Shown here piece after piece: positions 1-11,802 of a stretch of DNA of 64,000 nt. This stretch comes from Pinus tabuliformis (taxonomy: Eukaryota; Streptophyta; Pinopsida; Pinales; Pinaceae). The DNA lies in NCBI GenBank assembly GCA_031772625.1, contig CM062804.1, positions 277,592,598 through 277,656,597 on the forward strand, in the 5' to 3' direction. The translations under genes were made by a program, and so were the position numbers. Position 1 is the stretch's first letter, and each line of letters starts with the position of its first letter. Below the pieces are notes generated by a model. It had not been told where the DNA came from. It did not search any database and worked only from the letters and a program-made list of their open reading frames with translations.

Positions 1-807
1 CGGATTGGAACTCTGTACAAGTTGAAAGGTAGCATTGTTGTTGATGGGTGCAACAGTTCTATGGTTCCTAAAAGTGGAGTAGAAAATCTAGTGGTGTCTG
101 GAGAGAAGACCATGTTGTGGCATCAAAGGCTTGGGCACATTGGAGATAAGGGTCTTCAGATACTTCATGGTAAAGGTATGGTAGAAGGTATGAGTAATAG
201 CTCTCTGGATTTTGATTTGTGTGAAAATTGTGTATATGGGAAGCATAATTGGGTGATTTTCCCCTCTGGTGGTAAGAGAGAGAAATAGATATTAGAGCTT
301 GTGCACAGTGATGTGTTTGAACCTGTGAAGGTTCCATCATTGGGTAAGTCTATGTACTATGTATCATTTATAGATGACTTCTCAAGGAATACATGTATAC
401 ATTTCCTTAAGAATAAATATGAAGTCTTTGATAGGTTTAAAGAATTTAAGGCTCTGGTGGAAAACTAGACAGAGAAGAAGATAAAGGTGCTGAGGACAGA
501 TAATGGTGGAGAGTTTTGCAGTAAGGAATTTGAAGAATTATGTAAGAAGTGTGGTATAGCACAGTAGAAGACTACTCCATATACACCTCAACAACATGGA
601 GTTGTAGAAAGAATGAACAAGACGTTGATGGAAAGGGCAAGAAGCATGCTTAGTGGTACCGGGTTAGGACAAGAATTATGGGCAGAGGTGGTGGAGACAA
701 CATGTTACCTGGTCAATATATCACCTTCATCAACGTTGGATGATAAGAGTTCACAAGAGGTATGGATTGGTAAGAAACCCTCTCTAACAACCAATAATGA
801 CAAATAG
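1..807 (+). pseudogene. Ty1/copia pol relic: pre-integrase and integrase core
   Basis: This is a decayed piece of a copia polyprotein, cut off at the window start. One frame reads the GAG-pre-integrase zinc region (LWHQRLGHIG, later CENCVYGKH at about 110-243) and then the integrase core. The core shows the first catalytic Asp in LVHSDVF near 300-315, the second in RTDNGGEF near 496-520 and the Glu in GVVERMN near 600-620. In-frame stops lie at 286-288, 466-468 and 565-567. The usual TPQQNG motif is TPQQHG. Similarity stops after GKKPSL near 790, before any reverse transcriptase. The enzyme would have integrated retrotransposon cDNA, but this copy is dead. It lies about 65 bp left of a younger LTR element on the same strand. 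Confidence 0.9.
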
Positions 808-867
808 TGAACACCCCTAACTTGTTAACATTCGAGAAGGATGGGTGGGTCCATGATTAAATATCAT
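808..867. other. Short non-coding spacer before an LTR insertion
   Basis: This is unique sequence between the copia relic and the LTR element at 873. The five bases TCGTC at 868-872 are repeated at 6865-6869 and form the target duplication of that insertion. Confidence 0.6.
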
Positions 868-872
868 TCGTC

Positions 873-2323
873 TGTTGGAATTATGATACAAGTGTTTTCC
901 TTGACGACAACTCACATATATGATGAATGATAGCATTTCACAGTGCTACAAGTTAACAACAAAGGATGATAGATCAGACTCCAGAGATTGAAGAAAAATA
1001 ATGGTTTAAGAAGTATATGCTGGTTCACTTTCTCCAAGCAGCATACATGCGCGCGTTAATATAACAAAATGAGCATATACGTATGCACGCACTTTCACAG
1101 AAAGAAAAGCATGTATGGGATGGAAAATCAAGGTTGTGGTCCGAGGTATTGGTTTGAGGTTTTGGTCTAAGGTTTTGGTTCGAGGTATTGACAAAGGATC
1201 TAACTATATAAGGTGGAGAAGATCAAAGGGCCAAGAGTGCAAGTGTAAGGGTTTATGAGGAATACTTCTATCTGAAGTATATTTTATGTTGTAGGGGCTA
1301 TGATTATGATATGCTATGAAATATTTTGTGCACCTTGAATTCAATATTGCATCAGGATCATGAGATCTGAAATTAATTGTCATTGAATGATCTAATATTG
1401 GTTGGGCTAAATCTGATTACTAACGCATGTTTTATTCTGTAAATGTTATGATCTGGGTATGACTGAATTTTGGAATAGCTGTGAAGTTTTAAGTTAGTAT
1501 TTTCAGATCTATATGCTAATTTTCCTTGATGAAGGTGTGTATACACGTTGGTTCAGTACTTCGAAGTAGCGTATACATTATGAAATATGATGTTTGAAGT
1601 TACAGTTGGTTCTAGTTTTTGATGCAAAGTTCTGGGTTCTGCTCTATGTTTTGGTGACAATGTTCTAAATGTTTAGATTGATTGATTGTGATTTGCTTCA
1701 GTGATGATTGGTTTTCAGTGATTGGTTGTATTGCAGTGGTGATTGATTTTGAGCTTCGATGTTGCTGATGGGACCAGTATGAAAATTGGATGAAACGTGG
1801 CCTTCATATTGTGTTGTTTTGTACCAGGATATCTAGTCTGAAAATTTATGAAACGTGGTCCCTGGAGGAAGAGAGAAGGTCATAGCCTTCTGTAGTCCGG
1901 CGCCTATGTACTGGTAAACATATTGGCCAGTACAAGAGCCAGGGACTTAGAGCTCACTTCCAGTAGCAGCTCGAGAATGAGTGAAGGTTGGAGCCTTCTG
2001 TAGGCCGACGCCTACGTACTAGTAAACATATCAGCTAGTACAAGAGCTAGGGGTTGTAGCACCCTTATGTGTAATGGTTTATTCTGTTATTACTGCACAT
2101 GGTTACTATTTAAATGGTTAATAAATTACTGATTAAAGATCAACATATGATGAATTAACTTAATCATAAGTTCACTGGATATACGCTGGTTTCCTTAAAG
2201 ATAGTTGCATGCACACGCGAGTTCCCTTCATTGAAGTAGTGTATATAAATTTGAGTATGAAATGAAAAAGTTATTGATTTGATAAATACTGATTCATCCC
2301 CCCTCTTAGTATTATTTCCAACA
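873..2323 (+). repeat. 5' LTR of the gag-only element (1451 bp)
   Basis: It starts TGTTGGAATTATGATAC and ends ATTATTTCCAACA, with TG/CA ends and a short inverted terminal repeat. It contains four 13-bp units of GTCCGAGGTATTG type at 1139-1190, a TATA-like box and about two copies of a unit of about 109 bp near 1870-2060. It is about 280 bp shorter than the 3' LTR because it has fewer tandem units and lacks the segment matching about 6390-6600. Confidence 0.88.
1204..1213 (+). promoter_or_regulatory. LTR TATA-like box
   Basis: CTATATAAGG stands in an otherwise moderately AT-rich LTR. The same box and its downstream context are kept in the 3' LTR near 5531-5540. This fits the U3/R promoter of the element. 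It is a prediction from sequence only. Confidence 0.45.
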
Positions 2324-2340
2324 ATTGGAATTAGAGCAGG
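2324..2340 (+). other. Primer-binding site
   Basis: ATTGGAATTAGAGCAGG starts directly after the 5' LTR. It resembles the plant initiator-Met tRNA site (TGGTATCAGAGC) with two changes. This fixes the LTR edge and the direction of the element. Confidence 0.75.
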
Positions 2341-2383
2341 TCCTTCAAAAGAAGCTTGATCGCTTGAAGGGAAATCTTTCAAG

Positions 2384-4065
2384 ATGAACAATCACGAAGG
2401 CATGGGATCGATTAGACCACCAATCTTCAATGGGAACAACTTGGTATATTGGAAAACATGAACTTGAACTTATCTTCAATCACTTAGAGCTGATATTTGG
2501 CAATTGTGGAAAGAGGATACCAATATCTAGAAACAGTCCCCATGGATCCAACAGAAAAGAAATCATATGAAATCAATGCCAGAGTCATCAACACTTTATT
2601 GGGAAGTCTATCAGAATCAGAATTCATTAAATTCATGCAGTTCAACACAACCAAGGATATATGGGACAGAATCATTCAGAGCTACGAAGGAGACTCCCAG
2701 GTAAAACGTGCTAAACTCCAAACTCTCAGAATCGAGTATGAAACTCTCAATATGCATAGGGATGAAAGTATTTCTAGTTATTTCTTGTGAGTAGATGGGA
2801 TTGTAAATCATATGAGAAATCTAGGTGAAGACATAAAGGAGGCTATTATAATTGAGAAAATTTTGAGATATTTTTCTTCTAAATTTGAGTTAATAATATC
2901 CTCCATTGACGAAAAGCAAGATCTAAAATCTATTACTATTGTTCAACTTCATGGAATTTTAACTGCCTTTGAAATGAGGAAAGGATGTGCATCAGACATC
3001 AGAGAAGTCGCTTTCAAAGCTTTTAGAAAAGGAAAAGAAAAGGGCGATCTAAAAGAATCAGGATATATATCAGAAGAAGAAGAGGTAAACTTTTTGAAGA
3101 TACTTCAACAGGGTTCGAGAAGATTCAGATGTGAGCTTCCCTTCAAAAGTTTTGCTTGTGGAGGAGTTGTTCATTATGCTACTAAATGCCCTCATGACAA
3201 AGGAAAGATTTCTACAGAAGGTAATAGAAGTTATTATACTCATGAAGATAGTGATGGCATGTTTAATAGTGAAGAAGATGATCAAGAAATTAAACTGCTC
3301 ATGGCATATGAAAATGATACCTTAGAAAAAGAAGATTTCCTTAAAGAAATCACTCAACTCAAAATCTGTTTGGCAGAAAAGGATACAATCATAGACATAG
3401 TGACACATCAACTCAGTGAAAAACACAAGCACAATGAAGTGTTATAATGTGAAGTAGTAAGTCTATGAAAAGAACTTGAGAAAACAAAAACTCTAAATCT
3501 TAGATTTGCTAAAGGATCGGAAACGTTAAATGAAAATATCAAAGTTCAATGTTCTCCTCTTATAAAGACTGGTCTTGGTTTTCATGAAACTGTTGAAGGT
3601 GAATCTAGCTCACAAGATGAGGTAAGGACATTTAATGAAAAATCTGAAGTGCTCAACAAGGAGATAAGAGGTCAACCCCATCAAAAACTAAGGAAAGAAA
3701 TACTTAAAAAAAAAATCATTTCCTCCTAACTATGAAAGGATAATCATTTCTTTCCTCTGACAAATAATGTTGAAAGTTTTACATGTCATAATTTTGGACA
3801 TGTTGTAGCCATATGCCGAAGTAGAATGGTTCAAGACCGTCATACAGAAAGATCATCATTTTCCAGGTACTTTAAGGGGTATTGTTTTTCTTGCAATATG
3901 TTTGGTCACAAAGCTATTGATTGCGATAGAAGGAATATGAAACATGTAATATGTTATGTGTGTAACAAGTTTGGACATATAGAAAAGGAATGCAAGAGAA
4001 AATTTCGGCCACCATACCAAAAGGAGCAAACATCATCACAATCCAAGGTATTGAAGAAGAAGTAA
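2384..4065 (+). pseudogene. Gag of the gag-only LTR element
   Basis: This is a decayed Gag, the capsid and nucleocapsid protein that packages retrotransposon RNA. It opens with ATG at 2384 and the typical copia motif RPPIFNGNN..YWK, and is then broken by stops near 2459-2467. After a frameshift, 2497-2790 and 2812-3447 read a UBN2-type Gag core (KDIWDRIIQSYEGD, then DESISSYF and a helical part ending FEMRKG). A first zinc knuckle near 3157-3190 has lost one Cys. A second near 3783-3818 is also degenerate. Two intact CCHC knuckles follow at about 3886-3930 (CFSCNMFGHKAIDC) and 3952-3995 (CYVCNKFGHIEKEC), with a basic tail. Reading is in frame 1 for the 2812 part and again for 3826-4065. No pol follows. 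Confidence 0.8.
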
Positions 4066-5134
4066 TTGTTGTTAGAAAGATGTGGCGTAGCTCAGTATAC
4101 AGACATAGCAGACCCAGGGGGAGATGAAAGTGTAAAACTTCAGTTTTCCAATTCTCATATGTAGTTATTATGAAGACAAGTCACGTATATACACGAGTTA
4201 AAAGTTGCACAGTTGCGTATATGGTGTTTTGAGGAAAAAGTGGTGGGATAGACTCAGGAAAAGGGGTTTGATATGCTTTAGTCAATTATCAATTATCTGT
4301 TCTATTTTGATTGATGATGATTATAGTCTGCTGATGATACGAGGAAGTGTTTTTGGCCCTCATAAGTTGTTAATAATTTTATGAATAACTGGTTGATGAT
4401 GATGCCTTGATGCTTCTTACTAACAAATGCAATGATCAACTCTGATAGTGAACAACTGGCACAGGTTCAGGGGGAGCATATGCTTCTAATAATGCATTGT
4501 TGGAATTATATTAGAATACCTTGGTACATGATGATGCTTATATTGCTTGATGCACATAGTTGTTTTGATTCAGATGACTCTTTTGATGATGGACATTTAC
4601 AGGCTGTTGATCTTAATGCTGTTGATAGATGCTTATGGTGTAGATCATATATGGTGTATGATAGTTGCTGATGACTATCATGGTCTTGTTTAGATTTTTA
4701 TTCGTTGTTATAAATGTCATGTATATCATTTGATGAGAATGTCATGTAAATACCTATGATGTAATGCCACTATGCATGGGAAGGATGATGTAATAATTGC
4801 AAATTTTTTAATCATGTATGAACATTTGGTATATCCCCACTTGGTTGGGTGATTGATGTATGTATGAGTCATTGGTCTTATGGAGGTCATACTCACTTAG
4901 TTGAGTCATAGAGTCATTTTATTCTTTTGAAACATATCTCTGCAGACTCTACATGTACTCAAGGGGAGCATGGACAACATAGTGTATCTCAAAGGGGGAG
5001 AATACCTTGGTCTGCCCTTTTCCCTTGATGTAAAAGGGGGAGAGTATCTTGGTGTTGTTTGATATATCTATCAAGTTCTACAGCTTGACATAATAAAAAC
5101 CAATATGGTTGCCATCAAGTCCAAAGGGGGATAT
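4066..5134 (+). other. Internal non-coding region with repeated purine tracts
   Basis: This is the stretch between gag and the 3' LTR. No pol motif is visible in any frame. Purine-rich tracts recur near 4113, 4470, 4958, 4990, 5031 and 5121. The last (AAAGGGGGATAT) abuts the LTR and is the likely plus-strand primer. A short ORF at 4432-4671 has no recognisable domain. Confidence 0.6.
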
Positions 5135-6864
5135 TTTTGGCATTATGATACAAGTGTTGTTCTTGATGGCAACTCACATATATGATGAATGATAGCAGTT
5201 CATTGTGCTATAGGTTAACATATCAGACTCCAGAGATTGAAGAAAGAGAATGGTTTAAGAAGTATATGCTGGTTCACTTTGTCCAAGCAGTGTACACACG
5301 TGGGTTAATAGAACAAAACTAGCGTATACGTATGCACACACTTTCATCAAAAGAAAAGTGCGTATGGGATGGAAAATCAAGGTTGTGGTCCAAGGTGTTA
5401 GTCCGAGGTTTTGGTCCGAGGTTTTAGTCCGAGGTATTGGTCTGAGGTGTTAGTCTAAGGTATTGATCTGAGGTTTTGGTCTGAGGTATTAGTCTGAGGT
5501 TTTGGTTTGAGGTATTGACAAAGGATCTAACTATATAAGGAGGAGAAGATCAAAGGGCCAAGAGTGCAAGTGTAAGGGTTTCTCAGGAATACTTCTATCT
5601 GAAGTATATTTTATGTTGTTGAGGCTATGATTCTGATATGATCTGAAATATTTTGTGCACTTTGAATTCAATGTTGGATTAGGATCATGAGGCCTGAAAT
5701 GACTTTTCATTGAATGATCTGATATTGGTTGGGCTAGATCTGATTGCTAACGCATGTCTTATTCTGTAAATGTTATGATCTGGGTATGACTGAAGTCTGG
5801 AATAGTTGTGAAGTTTTAAGTTAGTATTTGTATATCTATACACTAGTTCTCCTTGATGAAGGTGCGTATACACGCTGGTTCGATACTTCAAAGTAGTGTA
5901 TACATTATGAAATATGATGTTTGAAGTTGGAGTTGGTTTTAGTTGTTGATGCAGAGTTCTGGGTTCAGCTCTATGTTCTGGTGACTCTGTTCTAGTGACA
6001 GTGTTCTGAATGTTTAGATTGATTGATTGTGATTTGCTTCAGTGATGATGGGTTTTCAGTGATTGGTTGTATTGTAGTGGTGATTGACTTTTAGCTTCAA
6101 TGATGCTGATGGGTACAATATAAAAATTGGATGAAACGTGGCCTTCATATTGTGTTGTTGTGTACTAGGAATATCCAATTTGAAAATTTATGAAACGTGG
6201 TCCCTGGAGGAAGAGAGAAGGTCATAGCCTTTTGTAGGCCAGTGCTTACGTACTAGTGAACATATAGGCTAGTACAAGATCTAGGGGGTTGGAGCTCCCT
6301 TCCAGTAGCAGCTGGAGAATGAGTGAAGTTTGGAGCCTTCTGTAGGTCGGCACCTATGTACTAGTAAACATATCGGCTAGTACAAGAGGTAGGGGGTTGT
6401 AGCTCCCTTCCAGTAGAAGCTAGAGAATGAGAGAAGGTTGTAGCCTTCTGTAGGTGGGTGCCTGCATACTAGTATGAGTCTGCACTAGTACAAGATTGTA
6501 AACAAGTTTTTCTTATAATAAAAGAGGACAAAGACGATAGCAACATGTCGTTTCTCTCCCGCATTGGGTTTCCACCTTAAATCTTGGTGTTCGTGTGTGT
6601 TTCTTATGTGTGATGGTTTATTATGTTATTACTACACATGGTTACTGTTTAAATGGTTAATAAAGTATCGATTAAAGATCAACATATGATGAATTAACTG
6701 AATCATAAGTTCACTCGATATACGTTGGTTGCCTTAAAGACAATTGCGTGCACACGCGAGTTCCCTTCATTGATGTAGCATATATAAATCTGAGTATGAA
6801 ATGAACAAGTAATTGATTTGATAAATATTGATTCACCCCCCTCCTCTCAGTATTATTTCCAACA
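5135..6864 (+). repeat. 3' LTR of the gag-only element (1730 bp)
   Basis: It is a direct repeat of 873-2323. The first bases are TTTTGGCATTATGATAC, so the canonical TG has mutated. It ends TTCCAACA at 6864 followed by the target duplication. It holds ten 13-bp units at 5388-5517, against four in the 5' LTR, and about three units of about 109 bp between 6213 and 6480. An AATAAAA-like poly(A) signal stands near 6515. Confidence 0.88.
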
Positions 6865-6869
6865 TCGTC

Positions 6870-7947
6870 CATCCTCTTAATGAACAAAAAATCTAATGCC
6901 CAGATCTATTTAGGCACTAAACATGCATGCTTAATAAAACCCCTTCCTTAAGACAAGTGGTGGACACATGGCATGACTTCGTTTACTGACCAAGGTGATT
7001 TGACATTTTACATGGCATGATGACATTAGATAGTCAACACAAGTGACATAGTAGTATAGTAAGAATACTTGTGGCATGTTGATTCAGTGATTTTCGGTGG
7101 CTAAGTGGGAAAAATACATGTGATACATGGAACAATATGTCAGGAAATACCTAGAATATGTGTGAAATATGATGATGTCATATCACCCCAAGAGCTTTTG
7201 ATAGCAAAAAGAGTTAAAACGGGTTGCAATTGAGGGAGGTTGAGAGATAAAAACTTCTCCATCAACAAATGTGAAATTTTAAGTTTCACCCGAGAGGTTG
7301 AGTGGAAGGCATAGTAATGAACATGGTCAAGATTGATAGACTTGAGGGATAGGAATAGTGCTTTTGGCTAACAATCTATCAGGGCATTAGGAATTGTGCC
7401 ATAGTCATGTTTTGCAATAAATTTATGTGTTAAAGGGTTTTATATGGAGTGGGACCAAAACATGAAAAATCCCTGGGTTCAATGCTTTGGGCCTTTGGAT
7501 GCTATGTAAAGTGTTGTTAGATAATAAGGATGTAGAATTTTATATAGTCTTGATTATCATTCGGGTGTCAAACCCTTGGTGCAAAATATTTGTGCCTTCA
7601 AACCATTTATGCAACACATGGTCTTGTTGTTAATAGGGAGGCTTGAAGCATATGCATACTGCTTTGGTAAATTGACTACAACTACTCTACAATCTTGATT
7701 TATCCCCCAAGAAAAAAAATAAAGGTTGTATCTTTTGAAAGCCATATTTTGTGGTTTATGCCATATTTGGTAACCAACCAAATTTGGAAGTGCAGTTAAA
7801 CTTGAAAACAAAACCATAATTAATATTGAACTGCAGAATTGAACAAAATCAACAGAAGGACACCATGATTGGAATTAAACATTATTATAACATAGAAGAA
7901 TAACATGAATGAAATAAACAATAGGAGAACAATAACTTAATTAAAAG
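6870..7947. other. Non-coding stretch
   Basis: I see no coding motif, repeat or RNA gene. A minus-strand ORF at 7557-7817 has no recognisable domain and probably arises by chance. Confidence 0.5.
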
Positions 7948-8281
7948 AATAAAGCTAAAGTTAAACGGACTGTTAATTCTAAAATTAGTAGCTCAAAATC
8001 CAAGTTTTGAATAAAAGGAGTTTTAAATTATTTAAAGAATTGGTGGTTTTCCTAGTTGGGTTTCTAAAAACTTATTTCTTTAAGGAGTTTTAAATTTTCA
8101 TAATACTCCTTATAGAATAAAGCTAAAGTTAAATGGATTTTTAATTCTAAAATTAGTAGCTCAAAATCCAAGTTTTAAATAAAAGGAGTTTTAAATTATT
8201 TTAAAGAATTGGTGGTTTTCCTAGTTGGGTTTATAAAAACTTATTTAAATAAAAGGAGTTTCTCAATAAGTAAGAAGAATA
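7948..8281. repeat. 167-bp direct tandem duplication
   Basis: GAATAAAGCTAAAGTTAAA begins at 7948 and again at 8115. About 130 bp after each start match closely, through CCTAGTTGGGTTT. The period is 167 bp. The second copy ends in a short extra AAATAAAAGGAGTTT. Confidence 0.8.
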
Positions 8282-8742
8282 AAAGGCTAGGAGAGATAAA
8301 AAAAATGACAAGGAGAACCAAAGAGAAATCAACTAACACAAATCCTCCTCCATGCTAAGCCAAAAAATAGGTGGGTGAAATTCAGCTTTGAAATGAGAGT
8401 AAATAGACCATGGGGGAAAATAATTGCTCATACTTGTTGTTGTCGGAGAACTCTTGCACCATAAAGAATGATACAGGAAGTAGTATTTATTGCTAGGAGA
8501 TCACCTCTCTCATGTCATTTGAGACCATGAAACTAAATTTCTCCCATTCATTGTTTGAGGTGACATTCTGACATTCTTCATGCCATAAGAACATGTCTAT
8601 TCAATAGTCATGGATACTCAATAGAGACAATGGATGAGCATGACCTCCACCTAAGACCAACATTTAACCCAGTTCCTTGAAATGAAATTGTTGCATGTGA
8701 TCTCCAACACCTGCTCATAGTAAAGGTATCTGGTGATAAATG

Positions 8743-8958
8743 ATACTGGTGGGATGTAAATTCATGTTCCATCTATTAATGCATGTTGGTGTGGTGGCAT
8801 TATGCCCCTCCTGACTAATCCTCAGAAAATAACCCATCTATGGAACAATAATACTCGTGGGACGTAAATTCATGTTCCATCCATTAATGCATGTTTGGGT
8901 GGTGGCATTATGCCCCTCCCCACTAGTCCTTAGAAAATAACCCATGTAGGGAACTTCA
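8743..8958. repeat. 108-bp tandem duplication
   Basis: Two adjacent copies (8743-8850 and 8851-8958) share GTAAATTCATGTTCCAT, ATTAATGCATGTT and GGTGGCATTATGCCCCTCC, with about ten differences. No coding content is seen. Confidence 0.82.
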
Positions 8959-9649
8959 ATGTCAACCTTAATTTTACATCATATTTACATATAGAGATAA
9001 AGTAATTTATTGTGAAAAATCTCCAATTTCCTCTGTAATTACCTCATTTTTTTTTAGTATGAGGGAGATGTGTAATTCCTCCATGACTCAATATGGAGCT
9101 CGCATGTGTAATCTTACACCCTAGTATGAAGGAAATGTGTGTAATTCATTCCATGCTAAACATAGAGTTGACATGTAATATTTAAAAAAGAAATATTAAT
9201 AAAAGAAAAGTGTTAGCCATAAATAAAATATTTCAATGTCCATAGTAACATAATTTTATATCAACTTTATATAGAAAGTTAAAATAATTGAAAATAAATA
9301 ATTTCATATATTTGCACTTTTAATTATGAGAGACGTTTCTTTATTGTTTAAAAACATTCCACTATCTGCCTTAAATAAAATATTTGAATACATATGTCAT
9401 TTAATATATTTCAGTATCAACTTGACAGGTGTTTATATATCTAAAAATAGATTAAAACTTAAATATTTACTAGTCCAAACGAATGCTAGCCCCTCCCTAT
9501 TATTATTACTACTTAAGCAATGGGATGGACCTCATGGTAGGAGGATGGAATGGTAGGTGCGTGGGTGTAGGAGGTATAAGGAGTAGATGTGCAGTGCATA
9601 TCCGTATAGTTCTATAATAGTGAATCTATGTAGTGATAGCTTGTGCATA
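8959..9649. other. AT-rich non-coding stretch
   Basis: The part 9117-9262 resembles the AT-rich repeat family seen at 10.9-15.6 kb (ATAAATAAAATATTTCAATGTC). The ORF at 9326-9556 has no recognisable domain. Confidence 0.45.
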
Positions 9650-10205
9650 GCTTATCCGCAAATAAGAATCAGAATAGGGGAATTGCCCTAATGAATTGAA
9701 ACATTTAGAATAATAGGCTCCCGCTCCTAACTCTACCTTTCTGTTTGATGGCTAAGTTCGATAGGCTCTTTCAATAGCCCGGGATTGGATTCAAAAAAGA
9801 ATGGGATGAAACCGCTAGAGTAGGAAGGGATAGGAATGACAATGGGTACACGGAAAATAGCACTAGCGATGGAGCCCCGAGCGGGTTGGTGTTGCAAACT
9901 TCTTAAGGTGGCATTGTCCACGGAGAAACCACCCCGAAGCCAAGTCACTATAGTATATCCCACTACAGGTATGGCGCTAGCTGAGCTTGTAATTACCGTA
10001 GCTCCCCGAAAGCTCATCTGACCCCTCCTATAGAAGCTGTCACAATCATTAATAGGAAGATGACAACTCCGAGACACCGAACGAATTCCCTAGGACTGCC
10101 ATGACTCGCATGATACGAACCACGAAAAATATGAAGGTAAACCACAATGGAAAACATACTTGCCCCATTAGCATGCATATAACGAAGCAACCAGCCCCCT
10201 TCAAA
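9650..10205 (-). pseudogene. cob: Nuclear mitochondrial insertion with cob fragment
   Basis: The minus strand from about 10203 to 9890 encodes part of mitochondrial apocytochrome b, the complex III subunit. It starts at EGGWLLRYMHANGASMF and runs through VVYLHIFRG, SPREFV and SAIPVVG to [10 protein letters not shown]. About 13 bp seem to be missing near 10030, where IGYVLPWGQ is expected, which shifts the frame. After NATL the match stops and 9650-9885 reads unrelated sequence, possibly other mitochondrial DNA joined by rearrangement. Several codons show the genomic, unedited state: CGG for expected Trp three times, Ser for expected Phe or Leu, and His for expected Tyr. The copy therefore probably came from mtDNA rather than from edited RNA. 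It is a fragment and not functional. Confidence 0.88.
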
Positions 10206-10379
10206 TAAAATCATCTTATATCTATTATATATCCATATAAAAAAAATTATTATATCGTAGATGTATAAACAATTTATTTAATTATTGATATGAAATTTAA
10301 AAAATATCAAGTAAAATATTCAATATCAAACCCATAACATGCCAACAATAATACAAGCTTTGAAATAGCCATTGATATC
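10206..10379. other. AT-rich flank of the mitochondrial insertion
   Basis: This is low-complexity AT-rich sequence. No feature is visible. Confidence 0.4.
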
Positions 10380-11130
10380 ACCTGCGAAAAACCAAATTAG
10401 ATTCCGAAAAAACAGACGAGATGAGATGGTGAAGAGGAGAAGACGAGGTGAGAGGGTGAAACTATAAATAAAGAGCGATAGAGGCAGGAGTTAAATGTCA
10501 TTAGTGCACTAGTCCAAATCTATTGCCGCTTAAGCAGAATACGACCAGAACACATCACATAAAGTAAAAGATGGTCCGCTAGATAAAATACTTGATATTA
10601 AATCTTGAATTCCTGTTGTAAGAGGTATTGTATGGTTCTCTTGAGAGATGTTTTCATATTTAAAATAATAAATTAGTAATAAAAAAAAATCAATATCTCT
10701 TACAAATAAAATAGTTCAATTTTTATTTTTATTTTATATTTTATAGAGATAATCTTTATTTAAAGATAAAGTAATTGAAAATATTAAAAAAAAAAAAATT
10801 GCTTTTTATATGAAAAAATATGGAATTTTTTTTGTTAACTTATGCCATGTGAAAATAATATATATATATTTTTAGATAATTTACTTTATGTTTGCTGGAT
10901 ATGTAATAATTCAAATAAAATATATTAATAACAATTTTTTTTTTATTACTAGCTATAAATAAATATTTCAATGTTCTTATTAAATAAGATAGTTTTATAT
11001 AAATAAAAATAAAAACAAATACATATATACATTATAATGGATATGTGTTATTTATTATATTTTAAATATAGAAAGTAGAATGGATAAATAAAATTAAAAA
11101 ATATATTAATAAGGAACTATAGTTTAACAT
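10380..11130. repeat. Diverged repeat block, copy A
   Basis: It is collinear with 14970-15700. Shared landmarks in order are ATGAGATGGTGAA, ACTATAAATAAAGA, AGTCCAAAT, ACATCACATAAAGT, ATTAAATCTTGAATTC, AACAAATTAGTAATA-like text and ATAAATATTTCAAT. A third, partial relative lies at 13560-13680. There is no coding potential, and the family is unidentified. Confidence 0.7.
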
Positions 11131-11540
11131 GAATTATATATATAAAGGAGAGAAAGAAAGAATTCTCATTTCATTAATAGATTTTTTTTATAAAAAATTA
11201 TAGGTCATTCATATATATATATATATATCAACAAAAGATAATTTTATATATAGAGAGTCTTATGTACGTATGTTCTCTATTTCCCATTGAGACATGCGGT
11301 ATGTATTAATATTTTAATGTGTAGAATATGAATCATAAATAAAATATTTTACTGTCAACTATGTAAATACCACACGCGCACACACACACACACACACATA
11401 TATATAATAGTGAAAGCGTTTAATATAGATTTATAAAGAGAGATATAATTCTTGTTTTATTAATAAGTTCATGAAGGGAATCTGTAATTTATTTATCTTT
11501 TAATGTGAAGTTGACATGTAACATTTTAAATATTAATAAC

Positions 11541-11619
<79 letters not shown>

Positions 11620-11789
11620 TTTCTACTTCCAGAGCATGTATTAACATTTTAATATATTTAATGTGAATCATGATTAAATATTTTAATGTCAACTATGTAT
11701 ACATTATACAAAAACAAAGATATATATATATATTGACAAGTAACATTTTAAATATTAATAAAAAAATAATTATACACACAAAGCTAAAT
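11131..11789. repeat. AT-rich repeat family with (AC)n and (AT)n microsatellites
   Basis: Two diverged units carry TTAATGTGTAGAATATGAATC (11309 region) and its relative near 11640, each followed by AAATATTTTA.TGTCAACTATGTA. Another shared element is TTGACATGTAACATTTTAAA (11511, 11733). Simple repeats are (AC)n at 11372-11398 and (AT)n at 11546-11618. The ORF reported by six-frame reading here is only the microsatellite. Confidence 0.65.
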
Positions 11790-11802
11790 AAACATGTAAG
11801 AT

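Larger units (their letters stand above)
873..6864 (+). mobile_element. Gag-only LTR retrotransposon (TR-GAG type, Sirevirus/copia-like)
   Basis: This is a structurally complete LTR element of about 6.0 kb. Two long direct repeats (873-2323 and 5135-6864) flank an internal region of 2.8 kb. A perfect 5-bp target duplication TCGTC lies at 868-872 and 6865-6869. The primer-binding site follows the left LTR directly, and a purine-rich tract precedes the right LTR. The only coding region is a gag relic with UBN2-like and zinc-knuckle parts. No protease, integrase or reverse transcriptase is present, so the element must have relied on enzymes from a relative. Several AAGGGGGAG-like purine tracts upstream of the 3' LTR resemble the multiple polypurine tracts known from Sireviruses. 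That link is an inference. The LTRs differ by roughly one base in eight in the first 240 bp, so the insertion is old. Confidence 0.88.

Noticed and set aside
11489..11692. 67-codon minus-strand ORF
   Set aside because: It is the translation of an (AT)n microsatellite (alternating Ile and Tyr).
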